Positions 13,411 to 25,604 of a stretch of 64,000 bases of DNA are shown in pieces. A model generated the notes under the pieces. The model searched no databases. It had not been told where the DNA came from and saw nothing but the letters and a program-made list of their open reading frames with translations. The stretch comes from Isoetes taiwanensis (taxonomy: Eukaryota; Streptophyta; Lycopodiopsida; Isoetales; Isoetaceae), in assembly GCA_021234155.1 (NCBI GenBank), contig JAJEKV010000114.1:757654-821653 (forward strand), in the 5' to 3' direction. Both the position numbers and the translations under genes were made by a program. Position 1 is the first letter of the stretch. Each line of letters begins with the position of its first letter.

Positions 13411-14020
13411 AAAATTCTACATTGCAGCTCTTCTCTTCAATCTGCTCATCATCAACATCCACATCTTGAAGGGCCTCGTCCTCTGATTTATCATCTCCAA
13501 ATATCATCTCCAAAGACATTTGTAATTTCTTATTGACAAGTCTCTAGAGCGTGTTCAAACGCAAAGGCCTTCTTGGCTCCAAAAGTGAACAATCCCATAT
13601 CTAATTCTTATGCAAGAGATAGTATTCCTTCCCTTCAACTTGTCAGTATAGAATGCCACATACTATATTGTCAAATGTGGTGAACATAGAGGCGACTTCC
13701 AAACCTTGGGTCCGCATCATTTTAAAGCCTCTAGAAGGGACAATTAGCATAACATATTATTTTATGACTTTTGAGAACTTTGTGGATCAAGTAGAATAGA
13801 ATTTTTATCATCCATGGAGACCAATTGGCTTACGGGAGGCGCAGCAAGAGTATTACTGTCCGGGTTAAAAAAAACCCCCACCCGAAGGGTTGTTTGGGGG
13901 AAAAACCATGATAAGCTAGATAGTAGAGCTATTCTCCACATTCTTTATATCTCCAACCCTCCAATCCTTTTTTGGGTTGCTCAGGGGGCAACCCTCTTGT
14001 TGGAGGGTGGAGTGACATAT
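13411..14020. other. Intergenic DNA with dispersed-repeat remnants
   Basis: Contains the second copy of the 3446-type repeat (about 13795-13830) and the hairpin-type repeat related to 651-715 (about 13856-13916). The two lie 25 bp apart, so they may be parts of one element inserted next to the hAT remnant. No coding sequence recognised. Confidence 0.45.
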
Positions 14021-14236
14021 AAAAGGCCTTGATTTGATTTGAATATAATATCCCATAAATTATTCTAAATATGCGGTTGCATTGTCTGGGATTAGTTAGG
14101 GTTTTTGTGACACTTGTGATACTTAAATAAAAGGCCTTGATTTGATTTGAATATAATATCCCATAAATTATTCTAAATATGTGGTTGCATTGTCCGGGAT
14201 TAGTTAGGGTTTTGTGACACTTGTGATACTAAAATG
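14021..14236. repeat. Tandem duplication, 108-bp unit x2
   Basis: Two nearly identical copies begin AAAAGGCCTTGATTTGATTT at 14021 and 14129. Each includes ATCCCATAAATTATTCTAAA and ends near TGTGACACTTGTGATACT. Only a few substitutions separate them, so the duplication is recent. Confidence 0.9.
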
Positions 14237-16085
14237 AAAGAGATTGTTTGGGAATTATTAGACGGTAGAGATTGTTTGGGATTTCTCGGTTTTATTAGGC
14301 AAGATTTGGCTATGGCATATGAAAAGAGCTCGAAATAAAACAGCTTCGTTCCAAGTGTCGGGGAACACAGGGAAGGCACCAATGGCTGCAATCTTGATGC
14401 TTAAGCCAATTTTCCATGCTCGTTTCTCGCCTCGGGGCTGCCGGATCGCTATATGGGCTTCTTTTACGTACTCAGACTGACTTTGTTATATTGAGAAAAT
14501 TAACAATGCTTTTCATCCCCACGTAATTTCTTCCATTACCTTCATCCTCTTTGGATATGGAGCCAGATCCGTTTCATTAAAAATGGGCTCCTTCTCTAGA
14601 TGGGCGTTTCCCCTATCCTTTTCCCAAATACTCCTATTCCGCTTCCACCTAGAGCTACCGTGATAGCCGTTCAATCTGGCCTGGTGAATCCGAATCCACT
14701 TAAGCTGGAGGTGTGGAATGAATCGGAATCGGCTTAAGCTAGAGGTGTTGGTGAATCCCAAACCTAAATGTTGGAGGTGCCGGTGAATCTGAAACTTGTT
14801 TAAGTGAAGGGCGAGAACCGCTTAAGCCGGAGGTGCCAAATCTCCGTAATCTTGGAATCAATTTGAATCTGGCTGTTTAGTTTAAGTATTTCATTTGACT
14901 TTTGCTCGATCGATTCTCCAAGACTATTTTCTTCCCCTTCATCTATGTTATTTGGGCTAAACATATTTGTTCCTTTACTGGCTAGTTATTTTTGTCATCC
15001 GCACTTAAGTCTTGGTGCCTTTTTTGTTTATCTTTCAAGATCTCCGCTACAATTAGCACTTGCAAAAATTTCAAGCTTATGGCAAAATATAGCAAATTTT
15101 CAAGTTGAATCTGGCAGATTATGGCAAAACATTGCCCAACTACCAATTACATGGCGAGCTTTGCCATGGCGTATGTTTGCTCTTATGATGGAATGTGCCA
15201 TATGGGTGGTCGGAAGACATTGTTTGAGCCAATATATGGCACAATTAGCACTTGTTCTGAGAATCTTCATGATGTGGATGCAGAAAGAAATAGTTAAAGC
15301 AACTTTTAAGACAAAAGTTTCATGATGAAGAGTAACATCTTAAGATCCATTGTTTTGTGCTATGAAACTGGTTTTTGATCTGGGCAATTAAACTGAATAT
15401 CTACCCCAGCAGTTAGTATCTTTATTTGTTCTTGCCTGAACTACTTAAGGAACTACTTAAGGTACATGTTGGCATATTTTGATTTTTGTAGAAAGTTCCA
15501 TCCAGGGGCATCACTTGATATGGTTATCGAAGTTCTTGGCTTTGAAAAGTTTAATCTGCATAGTGTTCGACTTCTGGTTTTCTAATTTATGAGGCCTGGT
15601 TCATATTATTTTCATTGGGTATTTGAGACTTTGACATTCTTTACATCTCGATTGTCTTGCTCTAACTTACCAACTTTAGCATATGTCCGGGTTATCTTTT
15701 GAATTTGATAAGTTCTTATGAATCTGGTAAGCTCTCATGCATAAAATATGACATACATTTGGCCCAAAATTGCTCTAACACATAAGAGTTTGGATGTTTT
15801 GGCCAAATGTGGTTGTGGTTGAGCTTAAGCATGTGGACTGAAAACTATAGTCTTGCTTATACAATGTATGATAAATCCCATGTCTAGAACTTAAAGGATT
15901 TTCTTGACTCAATCAAAGACCTAATTTTTGCAAGTGTATGCATGGAACTAAAAGCTGCATTTTGCACATTGAACTAAGCGACTTCATTTTCAATGCGCCT
16001 CGTGACAAAGAATCTCTTTGATTGGCATCATGCTTCGTAATTTTAGCTATAATATTTCAATAGAATGTAGACCATATATACACTT
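14237..16085. other. Intergenic DNA, weak minisatellite at 14.65-14.84 kb
   Basis: CTTAAGC-type and GGAGGTG / GGTGAATC words recur four to five times between 14650 and 14840, suggesting a degenerate minisatellite. A plus-strand open frame at 14945-15325 contains two LWQNIA words but resembles no family I know. Nothing else is supported. Confidence 0.4.
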
Positions 16086-16360
16086 TGTTTGGTTGAGGTG
16101 CTATACATGCATGACCTCATTAATAGTTTATCACATACCGTTTGTTACAGTCGAGGTTTATAGGTCGAGGTGCTATGCGCGCATAGCCTCAGGATAGTTT
16201 ATCATGTTTAGTTTTTATAGTTGAGGTGCTATGCACGCATAGCCTTATAAAGTTTTTCACATACGAGTCTTAATTGTCAGGCATGGCTTTTGGCATTCCT
16301 AACATTTGAATTGATTTTCCATGTCTTTCCTGTCACTGATTGCCTATGCGCGCATAGTGC
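16086..16360. repeat. Minisatellite with CTATGCGCGCATAG palindrome
   Basis: A GAGGTGCTATGC..GCATAGCCT unit occurs at about 16092, 16164 and 16219, each followed by an AGTTTATCAC- or AGTTTTTCAC-like run. A fourth copy of the palindromic core (CTATGCGCGCATAG) lies at 16343-16356. The spacing of the first three is 55-72 bp. The cores are perfect or near-perfect palindromes that keep CpG in AT-rich surroundings. Function unknown. Confidence 0.75.
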
Positions 16361-17905
16361 CTTGTGATTAATTTTGCTTCAAGCACTCATTAAGAACCTT
16401 CATTTTGCGTTTTTTATTATTTGCTAACTTTGCTATTTACGAGGAATCTAATAGTGTTTTCATTTTGTTGATTTCCGTGACGTATTTATTTTCTACAAAG
16501 AACTTGTCGCGCGGCCAAGGTTTAACGTTTTCTTCCCCAACTTGTCTATACATGCTAGAACATGCAGAATTTGAACCTGCATTTTGTTGCCTTGTGTTCA
16601 GTGCCTGCACGATAGAAGAATATTGATCATAACGACTTGTTACGAAAGATGTTCTGCATTAAATCAAAAGAATCTAAGTTCCGAACATACAAAAATTGAA
16701 CTGTGTTTGAGCATGGAAAATTCTAACCTCTGTAGTTGCCAATATATCTATGCAAAATGGTTATTCAAAATGCATACGAATAAAACATGAACCCATTAAC
16801 CCAATAGTTTTCCATATGGTAAGAACAAATTTATGATATGCATCATGGAGATGGTCCGATCATGCAATATTGTCCAACATGATTATTTGCTCACGCTCAA
16901 TGTATGGAAATGTTTCAAACGTGGTAGATCAAATTTGACCTTTCTTTGAAACAAAATGTTAACGATGACCTCTCAATGAAACGAAATGTTAACGATGAGA
17001 ACGATAATCTAAATGAGAACGATGTTTGGAAAAATGTGCATGCTTGACACGGTTTGAATATCACCGCAAATGTATGCCAATTTGGTGTACTAAGGCACAT
17101 GCATTAGATGCAATTTGGACCTTTCGCCTCCCCCACTACTGACTTCACACAAACAATCACACCGATAGCCCTTGTATATTGTGGTACATCAAGTAACAAA
17201 CGTATAAGGCTCCCTCGGCTAGTCTAAAAACTCGTTGGCTCAAAAAGGCATTAAAGGATGTCGATATACAAAAGCTCACGCCATATTCAAACTTAACTCC
17301 CACTTATAATTATCAATCTAAGAGAGTGGGTCGGACACATCGACATTAAGGATTTCTCTTAGTTACATGCCCGTGATATACAAATGCTGTTTGATATTAA
17401 CAAGTCTGCGGGCCTATGGATGATCGTCATATTGAAGATTGCTTCTTCACTTTTAGATTTGATATACTGCCATATTCTATTTATATTTAGTCAAAATTAT
17501 GCATGCATAGTTTTCTTTATGAAAACATGTGGATGCAATCTCAAGTTCTCAAAAACATAACTTTGTTGTCCATGGCCTGCTGGTGCTGGTCATTATGGTG
17601 GGGAAGAAGCACTTAAATGTCAACAATGAGGAAAATGCACCAAAATTTGTTACCCAACAATCATCACTTGATTCTTGTTCTAGAAGGCATGCATGAATTG
17701 GCGTAAATGGCATTCTCTTGACATGGTGTTTCAGAGTCTATCCAAGGTGAATACATTGTTGAATACATTGTTGTCTGACTGACCATATACATTGTCATAC
17801 ATTGTTGCCTTAAAATATGACAGATCACGCACTCAAAACATTTCTGCAGCTTTTTCACACCATTCTTCCTTGTTTTATGAAGGTGGAAATATACAGCCTC
17901 TCTTG
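16361..17905. other. AT-rich intergenic DNA
   Basis: No supported gene. ATACATTGTTG words recur at about 17750-17810. A short block ACATTAAGGAT-TTCTCTTA-TTACATGCC at about 17344-17371 recurs at about 18149-18178. Confidence 0.35.
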
Positions 17906-18262
17906 TTATGTAGTGTCAAGACCCAGATCATGAGTAAGCACATTATCCTTTGGTGTTGCCCATTTCTGCTGCATGCTTATTAGGCTATTGGAAGCATATT
18001 TATTAGAAAATTGAAAATACTTTTGCACATTCCCTTCCCGAGCTATTAACACCTGAACACGATCTTTCAATCTGCCTCTTTCTAATTCCCTAATCTTAAT
18101 GAGCTCATGCGGCATATCTTTGCAGTTCATCAAATTCCATTCCTTCGACATTAAGGATTTTCTCTTACTTACATGCCTTGTCGTTTCCTGCTCCCAGTTA
18201 TGGTGCCCAGCGCCGGCCTTCAATCCAATACAGCGGCGCCGCGGTAACAGAAAACTTTGCAC
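17906..18262 (-). other. Unrecognised coding-like segment
   Basis: A minus-strand open frame of 118 codons has a charged composition (HELIKIRELERGRLKDRVQ, later KYASNSLISMQQKWATPKD) that looks more protein-like than its neighbours. I do not recognise it. Since gene fragments of a kinesin and TAF12 lie 1.4-2.5 kb away on the same strand, it may be a further captured or decayed exon. No clear splice borders or start were identified. Confidence 0.25.
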
Positions 18263-19640
18263 ACTGCCGTACGGCCTCGAAATTTCCTGGCCACATGGCC
18301 ACTTAACTGGCCCATAACGCCTCGTGGGAGGCCGTTATCTAGCCCATCATTGCGAAGAATGGAAATATGGCCTCACAAAAACGTACTACAAGAATGGAAA
18401 TGCACCAACAGAATAGATTGCAACCAATTTATATTTATATTTCTCATCTCGTCCCTCTCTGCAAGAAAGGGTTCCCTCTCTGCAAGACTGAAGCCATCTA
18501 ACGTCTAAATTTTCTATGGGCCACGAACCAAGAAAAAGAGTGCCTCTGAAATGCTCAGAACACCATTGCTTATTTGGGCCATGTCCGATCATTTGGACAT
18601 ATTTGAAAACCAACAGACAATATTAACAACCTCAATCTTAACTTTCCACTCTTTCAAACACCACAAATAGGCCATTATGCACAGAACAGACGCACCATAT
18701 AAAGTGAGATATGGACCTTGCTTATCAAAATATATTTCTTCTTGTGGGCATGAAAATTGTTGTTCGACAGAAGAAGAGCAGATGCACCTCTAATTGAGTC
18801 ACTTGAAAGGAGGACAAAAATGTGGCTGCATGTTGATGGCTATGAATGATCATTTAAATATCTTCAAAGACCTTATAATAAATTTTTCATCTCATCTGAT
18901 CTCACCCCATCTTGATTTCATCTCATCTCATGGAAAATATACAGGGAAAGTGGACATGTACATGTGACGATGTTCAGCTTCCATATTGTGGGTTGTTTTG
19001 AGAGGCATTCTTTGTGATGCCCTCCGATCCTCGCCGCTAGTGACTGGCCGGACCTCGAGAAGTCATGAAAGAACATTAGAACCGACTTAGCAAGACACCA
19101 AGAACATAAGCATATAATGATGTAAACCATACCGAGGCAAGCCGCTGCCTATGCAGCTCACTTCATCGACCGGCAAACCAAAGATTAAAAGTTAAAAACA
19201 TTATAATGTTTTTAATTGAAATAAGATAAGATCAATGTTATGTACTTTAAGTTTTACTCACCGCCTCTTATATGATCTAGATTCATCTCCTCCAAATCCG
19301 TGAATTGTCATGTTCCAATTCCTTTCTATAGCAAATTCATAAAAATGAAGTTAGCAAGAAACATAATCACGCTTAATTCAGAAATTTATACCGCCATCTC
19401 ACCCAAATGTAGCGTAACATCTTTTGCTTCCAAAACGAAGATTTCCGATGCTTAGCCAACGACAAGCAAACGTTGTCACCGCCAAAGATGACTTAGAAAA
19501 AACCAACAAAACCATCCACCAAAACCCAAAACATCCAAAATCCAGACTCACCAAAGCGCCTTTTGTGCATCACCTAATACTTATTGCATAGCTATGAAGA
19601 GAACATAAGAAATTATCATAACTTGAGGCATGCAAGATCA
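18263..19640. other. Intergenic DNA
   Basis: No gene, RNA or strong repeat seen, apart from a small CCCTCTCTGCAAGA duplication near 18452-18485. Confidence 0.35.
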
Positions 19641-19647
19641 TTCTTGC

Positions 19648-19719
19648 TTCAACAAAGTCATCAGCAATTTCCAGCAAGACGCCTTCAACTTCCGGATCCA
19701 GCTTCTCATGTGGATCAAC
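19648..19719 (-). pseudogene. TFIID subunit TAF12 exon fragment
   Basis: After an acceptor (TTATTATAG) the minus strand encodes VDPHEKLDPEVEGVLLEIAD followed by DFVE. This closely matches the start of the histone-fold domain of TAF12, a TFIID/SAGA subunit that pairs with TAF4 (family consensus from memory: LDPEVEDLLLEIADDFIDS). Sequence after residue 24 of the exon (ARMILHASS...) no longer follows TAF12. Only helix 1 of the histone fold is present, so this cannot be a working subunit. It lies about 160 bp beyond a kinesin exon on the same strand, as if part of a mosaic of gene pieces. Confidence 0.7.
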
Positions 19720-19876
19720 CTATAATAACAATAAAAGAAGCGATGATTAGACACACAACCAACTCAGGGGACCAAAGATTTTGAAAACAAAGGACAAATT
19801 TGCTAAAAATATGGACCTATTTATGCATGCAGACTTATAAGCAAGCACACAAGAGCAATCCCTTAGCAGAACTTAC

Positions 19877-20065
19877 CACATTAACATGGGCATTATTAGT
19901 AACTTCCTTTGCTCTAGTTGCAAAAGAAAGTGTATTTCTCGACTGATCCACATGAGAATGGGCTGGACTCATGGTGCGCATTATAGCAGTCCGAGCAGCA
20001 TTGCCCCCGAAAGTGAATGTTGCAGAACGCGTGTCGCCTTGGAATCTCAGAAGGGACATGTCCTT
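19877..20065 (-). pseudogene. Kinesin motor-domain fragment 2 (KIN-7/NACK-like)
   Basis: The minus strand encodes [20 protein letters not shown], then [20 protein letters not shown] and AHVNV, before a consensus donor (GTAAGT, reading down from 19876). This is the end of the kinesin motor core next to the neck linker, closest to NACK/KIN-7 proteins (GGNARTAIICTMSPA, then RNTL.FA..AKEVT from memory). An extra Ala sits in the GGNA(A)RTAI block and the residues before it are diverged. Kinesins of this group drive phragmoplast expansion at cytokinesis. This copy lacks the nucleotide-binding P-loop and is a fragment. Confidence 0.8.
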
Positions 20066-20355
20066 TAAACTTGTTGCCTCCACGCATCGAACCATGTACA
20101 CATGGATTAAAATCGAAAAAGGATCTTGAACTTGTAAATGATTACTATATAACCGCCGACAGACCGCTTTCTACCCCAATGTAACATATATATAACCTCC
20201 GGAACATGCTTAGCATAGGGCGGACTAAAATATAAGAACAAAATTATCTAGGGGCAGAGCATTACATAAAGCTAATGGCTAGTTTTATGACTAGGTACAC
20301 ATTACAAAAAGACGTTGCAATGTGTGCTGGTACTTTGTATTTTCAAGTAAAATAC

Positions 20356-20480
20356 CTGAGTTTACGAATGACAGTGCTTAATGTAAGCAAGCTTCGATTA
20401 ATGTGACAGCCCTCCTTCAACCTTGCACCTTCTGCTAGAGATTGAGATGCTCGTTCACTGCCAGCCAAATCCACAAAGTT
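20356..20480 (-). pseudogene. Kinesin motor-domain fragment 1, switch II exon
   Basis: A clean 125-bp exon with acceptor (TTTTCTAG) and donor (GTATTT) encodes [20 protein letters not shown] then [20 protein letters not shown] and a final Leu. It holds the kinesin switch II motif DLAGSE and helix alpha-4. It precedes fragment 2 in the correct order on the same strand, with a 290-bp gap matching an intron plus lost sequence. No P-loop (GQTGSGKT-like) or switch I exon was found upstream to about 21.5 kb. The exon itself is uninterrupted, so decay or capture is recent, or it is part of a gene with distant exons. Confidence 0.85.
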
Positions 20481-20489
20481 CTAGAAAAG

Positions 20490-23400
20490 TACAAATTTAT
20501 TCTAAACAATACTTTCAAAGAAGCAATTGCCTCATGCACAGTGTGCTCATAAAATGGGTTCTTGACATGAAAATGTATCAAAACAGACTCATTCGAAATA
20601 TTTGTCTCAAGACTGTGGACTAACTTTTCTAAAATCAACGGGAAGACATGGGCTAGGAGGTATCTTGTTCAGCCAGAATCAAAAGAAGAAGAGACTGAAA
20701 TGCAAGATGCAGGAGTAGCTATGCTCTCAAACCACTACAAACGGCTCGCTTCCTATTACTCCGACAATAGTGCCTGAGCTTCAAGCCCTTCTATCTTTTC
20801 AAGGTAAGGCGCTCATCAGATTTAATAATTTCCTTCTGCTTTACACTGATCTGTGCTTGCGATTTTCAGGTTCCCAAGCTTGAGAATTAGAGAAACTTCC
20901 AACACAATCTGGGAACTTCAGATAAGATTTCCAGCCCTTTGTGGACGCCCAACGGAGCCCGTTGCTATTCTTGTTTTAATATTCTCTCAATCTTGTGTGC
21001 AGGGTTAACAAACATAGTAATTGAGCTACTGAGCTTGACAGATCTGGCCCTATGTTTGCAAGCTTGGCGATGGCATGGAAGCCCATTTCCGCAAGGTTAG
21101 AGAGAGTTTAGGCACTAAGTTCCAGCCTCTGTTTCTAATAACCACATTTCGGTCCCAAATGCTCATAGCCATGATGCCCCAAATGCCATGGATGGCCTAA
21201 AAGAGGAACAGGGTTCAAAAACAGGGTCTTGGACCGATCGATCGCCACTCATGCCCAAAAAACAACAAATCCTTCTGAATCCATTCTGAAAAAATTTGTG
21301 GATCTGAGACCGCCAATAAATCCATTTTTGCATTGCCTGAGCTCTGCCAGAGGATCATTTTTGCATTACCCTTGGGTGGGAGCATCGGAGCTGGGGATCA
21401 GCCGGAACTAAAACAGATAAAGGATACCACGTGTCGATGTGAGGGCTTCTCAAACAAATTCCATCAAATAAATAGGAAAATAGGAAAAAATGACACTGCT
21501 TTATATATGAATGATAAATTAACTTTTATTTTATACCCCGTTTTAGTGCACTATAATTAAGAAGACGTCCACTTTTTTTTTTAATCTAGGACCCAAGAAC
21601 GGCACTCGAAATAGTAAATTGAGGACTATTTTTTTAAATGACCCCCCAAAAGTAGCAGAATTTAAGGGTATTTTAGAGAATCTTTAAAAGATTCTTTTTA
21701 TTAGTGCAAACGCAAGTCATTAGTGCATTTGCTAGGTCAACGTATTCTAAACAGGTTTGTGTTGCCATCCAATCTTTTAGCATGATAAAGGTGCAGCATT
21801 TGAGTATTTCTACCTCGAAACAGGTGCAAGGTGGACAAAAGCATGTTAGGCAAACACGCCTCTCTCCTTAGAAGGCCCATCCTAAGGAAGTTATTATTGG
21901 GAGTTGGTACTGTGTTTTCGTCTGGTGACATAGTAGCTTTTTCTGGTTGTTCATTTCTTAAATGTCTATTGCTAAATTTATTCATGGGTAAATGTTGGCC
22001 AAACGTATAAAAATACAAAGAAACCTAGACCAACTGGTTCACAACAACTACATATTTCATGTATCGAAGTCGTACTTTCTTGACCAACAACTGCATGTTT
22101 CATGTATCAAAGTCATATTTTGTTGACCTTTCGTAATGCCCTATTGTCGCCGATATAATGCCACTTGCATAGTTAACATAACGATGCAAAAATGTCTACG
22201 CATCTTCCAACTCCAACGGGCAACCCATTAATGCGTTAGCATTTTTTTAATTCCTAGCACAATGGACTAGGGGAGGGTGTCCATTGGCTCTGCACTTAAG
22301 CACGGAATTTCAATGGCTGCCACGTATGCATCCCAATGGCTATAGATGCCAAACCAAAGCGTGTCCAATGAGATAGACTATATTGCAAGCCTGGTTAAAT
22401 GCAAAATAGGCAAAGCCACTTTAGATTATAAGATGCCATAGTTTGGGGGGTATTGGTACCACCAGGGCTGAGGTGGCGTCCACATTGGATATCGGGCAGC
22501 CCATTGAAGGCTGCAATGAGTCACAAAATTGAAAAAAAAACTAACTTCTTTTTTGAATAATCATGACCAAATGTGTCAAACCAATTCTAGATTTAACAAA
22601 AACATCCGAAATCATCATTGATTTCTGTAATTATCAACAAATTTATCAGTACAATCAAACAATAAAGTTAAAGCCTTGTAATATCAGCTTTTGAATTCGC
22701 TCAAGCGTTTCATTGCTACTTCGGACACTTGGAACCTCTAGGAGCTTGCTATTTCGGACACTTGGAACCTCTAGGAGCTGACAAATTATATAACTGGAGA
22801 AACAAAGCAATGTAAATGGTGTAGTAAACAAACCCCTCTGTGCAGGCTTTACTTTACAACAGAAATCTTTTGTGACCTACAGAATGACCAATATGAATAC
22901 ATAATATATCAAAATTTACTAATAAATAAGAAGCTAATAGCAATATACTAAGCTGTAGAAATGTGTAAGTCCTGTTATACTTATGAGTACTTGTGATTCT
23001 TTCCATTACTCCAGCTAACAAGTCCCCATCCGGAAACACAACATAAGCCGTATCTGAGAACATAGCAACCATTTAATAATGTGATATGTAACTTAGATTG
23101 AAAAAATGGATCTGATTTAAAATACATTGTTTCAAGGCGTGATTGATTTTCCCACCAGATTTCTCAATTTGTTCATTTGAGAATCCAAATTCATCGCTTT
23201 GCAATCTGTGGAACTCAGATTATGGCGCATGTTTACTCATAGAAGATGGTAAGATGGTAGTGAACATGTAAGAAGCAAGAAGCAGCTTTTTCCATGTAAA
23301 CAACTAATCCAAAGTGACACTTTTGTAAACATGAGAAATGTCTCCATGTAAACAACTAATGCCGTGAGCAAGCTTGCAACAATAGACCATCTTTGTCGAA

Positions 23401-24540
23401 CCTTATACAAACCCTTTGTAGTTTTTCAGACAAATGATTGATCCAGAGCCATCTTGTCTTGCAAGCATTGGAGAAAAATGGTGGAAAAACCTCTGGCATA
23501 TATTCTAAATCATAAAGAATGGCAGAAATACAATTCCATCAGGAAGAAAATCGAAGCTTATAACTACTGCGAGGAAAGAAATGATTTTGCACAGCTCCAC
23601 TAGAATGCTTAGTTCCCTATGATCCATTCTTTTTCTGCTGCAAGCATATGGACAGAATACAGAAGGAAGCACAAAGGTTCATCTCCACCGGATCACCCAG
23701 CCTAAAACCATGCCTTCCCCTCCGCAACATAAGCGGAGCCCTAAGCGGAACCCTAAGCAGCCCTAAATTGATTTTCCACGTCCGGCAATGGGACCGGCAC
23801 CGTACATGGCCACACTTGAAATTTGGTATGTATGAAAAACCATTTTCCTCATGTTCATTTATGCACTTCAAGCAAGAAAACTACATCCCAGATTTGAGAA
23901 TGTGTATTCAATTAGTCCAACCCACGTTGACATTACTTAATTAGAGTCCAACCCACGTTGACATTCCCAAGGCATATCCTGATACTATGTGGTCTTCCTT
24001 TGTTATTTTCATTCAGTTAATTATAATGCCTAAAGTGCAGAAATTTTGTTTTTGGAAATAGATAAGTAAAAGCTTTGCAATGGTCCACAATCTTAAGACG
24101 CGTGGACCAAATACATTTAGCCTAGGAGATCGATGCTGTGCATCTGCGCGGCTTATCAATTTTTGAAGCTGTCGTCAATGCCGAGAAGGAAATAAAGACA
24201 ATTATGAATAATGCTTTGGCGAAGGTTGCTTGCTGGGAATTTGTCATTCGAACGTGATTATGTGATCCGGATTTACGTGGATTACTTAGAGAAGAAAGGT
24301 TATGAACTTAGCAGCTAAGTTAGGTCACATAAAGTATAAGGGCTTGGCGTTAGGGATCAAATGATACCATCCGAGAGAAACGTTTGGTCCAAGCCCAACT
24401 GATTGGGAGGAATTGGCTGTTGCGAATCCCTCTCCTATGTAGAACTTGTTTGCTGCATTTTGAAGTTACATGGTTTGTAGAGCTGTAACTTGTTCAAGAA
24501 ATGCAGTATTTTTTGAGGAATCTTTGTCAAATGATGTTAT
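20490..24540. other. AT-rich intergenic DNA with several short tandem duplications
   Basis: Tandem duplications lie at about 22042-22127 (two units of about 43 bp around TTTCATGTATCAAAGTC), 22715-22781 (two 33-bp units GCTA(C/T)TTCGGACACTTGGAA...) and 23915-23965 (GTCCAACCCACGTTGACATT twice). A frame around 20640-20760 (KTWARRYLVQPESKEEETEM) could be another gene fragment but is not recognised. No intact gene seen. Confidence 0.4.
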
Positions 24541-25403
24541 CTATTCAAGTATGTTACTTCCTGGCTGCAACTGAGGCTGCACAAGCTCTACATTGAACAC
24601 TTCCGAGAATGCTTCTAATAGACTTTCATGAAGTGTGTCCAACAAAATGCTGCTGGGTTTTGAGCCTCTTTGTTTTAGTATCTCTGATATTGTTGCTACG
24701 GGGTAATCTGCAATGCCACAAGGAATAATATTATCAAATGGCATGAGATCGGTGGTCACATTTAGTGCCAACCCATGATAGGTTATCCATCGAGAGACAC
24801 GAACACCAATAGCAGCAACTTTTTTCTCATCTGTTCAAGCAAACCACCCATAAAAGATAGCTCTTCAGAATCTTAAATTCTAAAAAACACTTACCAACCC
24901 ATACTCCAGTAAGACCTGGAATTCGAGAAGCTTCAAGATCACATGCTGACAACAATGCACGTATTACCACCTCTTCTAATGAGCGTAGATACCAGTGAAG
25001 ATCCATTTTGTGATTCCTTAGGTTCAATATTGGATACATCACCAGCTGCAATTATTATAAAATGAACCACAAATTTCTTTCAACTATGCCATGGAATCAA
25101 AATAAGGCAGGCCCTTACCTGCCCAGGCCCATGATAGGTCACCTCCCCACCACGTTCTGTATGAAATAACTCAAATGGAGGATTCTTTTGGTCAAAACGC
25201 AAGAACTTCTCAGAGCTTCCAGCACCCATTGTGTATACAGGCAGATGTTGTAAAATTGCTACACAATCCAAAAATTTGTCTCCTCTTTCAACAGCTTGGA
25301 CATGGTCTGCAACAACTGACTTCTGCCATTTCCATGCTTTTCTATATGGGACCAGATATTTAGAGAAATTGTAACACTCACACCTGTCATCAAGCCATTT
25401 CAT
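24541..25403 (-). CDS. LIP2P: Lipoyl(octanoyl) transferase, plastid LIP2p type
   Basis: Octanoyltransferase (LipB family, EC 2.3.1.181) moves octanoyl from acyl carrier protein to lipoyl domains, the first step in making lipoate on 2-oxoacid dehydrogenases; the plant LIP2p clade acts in plastids. Three exons on the minus strand, 25403-25119, 25045-24895 and 24830-24541, join in phase with GT/AG borders into about 241 residues. They show [18 protein letters not shown], the substrate-binding [40 protein letters not shown] with the conserved Lys, and [11 protein letters not shown] with the catalytic Cys. The start at 25403 ([20 protein letters not shown]) lacks an obvious transit peptide, so an upstream first exon is possible. 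Compared with Arabidopsis LIP2p (from memory) the body is nearly full length. No lesion is visible, so this appears functional. Confidence 0.92.
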
Positions 25404-25600
25404 TATGGTCAATGGTTCATAACACCCTTATAAGAAGCATTTAAAAGTAGGTTAGTCATGTAAAGGATTAGGAAGGCTGCAGTTTCAGCTTTCACACAGC
25501 TGCCAGAGAATAGCCTTTCGAGACACATCTTAAACAGATTGAAAAACATTGTTTTCTTTGTAAATGGAATCGATTAATTAGCAGTTCTAAGTTAAATCTT
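25404..25600. promoter_or_regulatory. 5' region of the octanoyltransferase gene
   Basis: This short stretch should contain the promoter or a 5' intron and transit-peptide exon of the octanoyltransferase gene. I see no clear TATA box or start codon with a targeting sequence. It is bounded on the far side by a LINE-derived fragment. Confidence 0.25.
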
Positions 25601-25604
25601 TCTG

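Noticed and set aside
14945-15325. 126-codon plus-strand open frame with LWQNIA words
   Set aside because: No start context, no known domain, and the similar words come from a short internal DNA duplication. Not supported as a gene.
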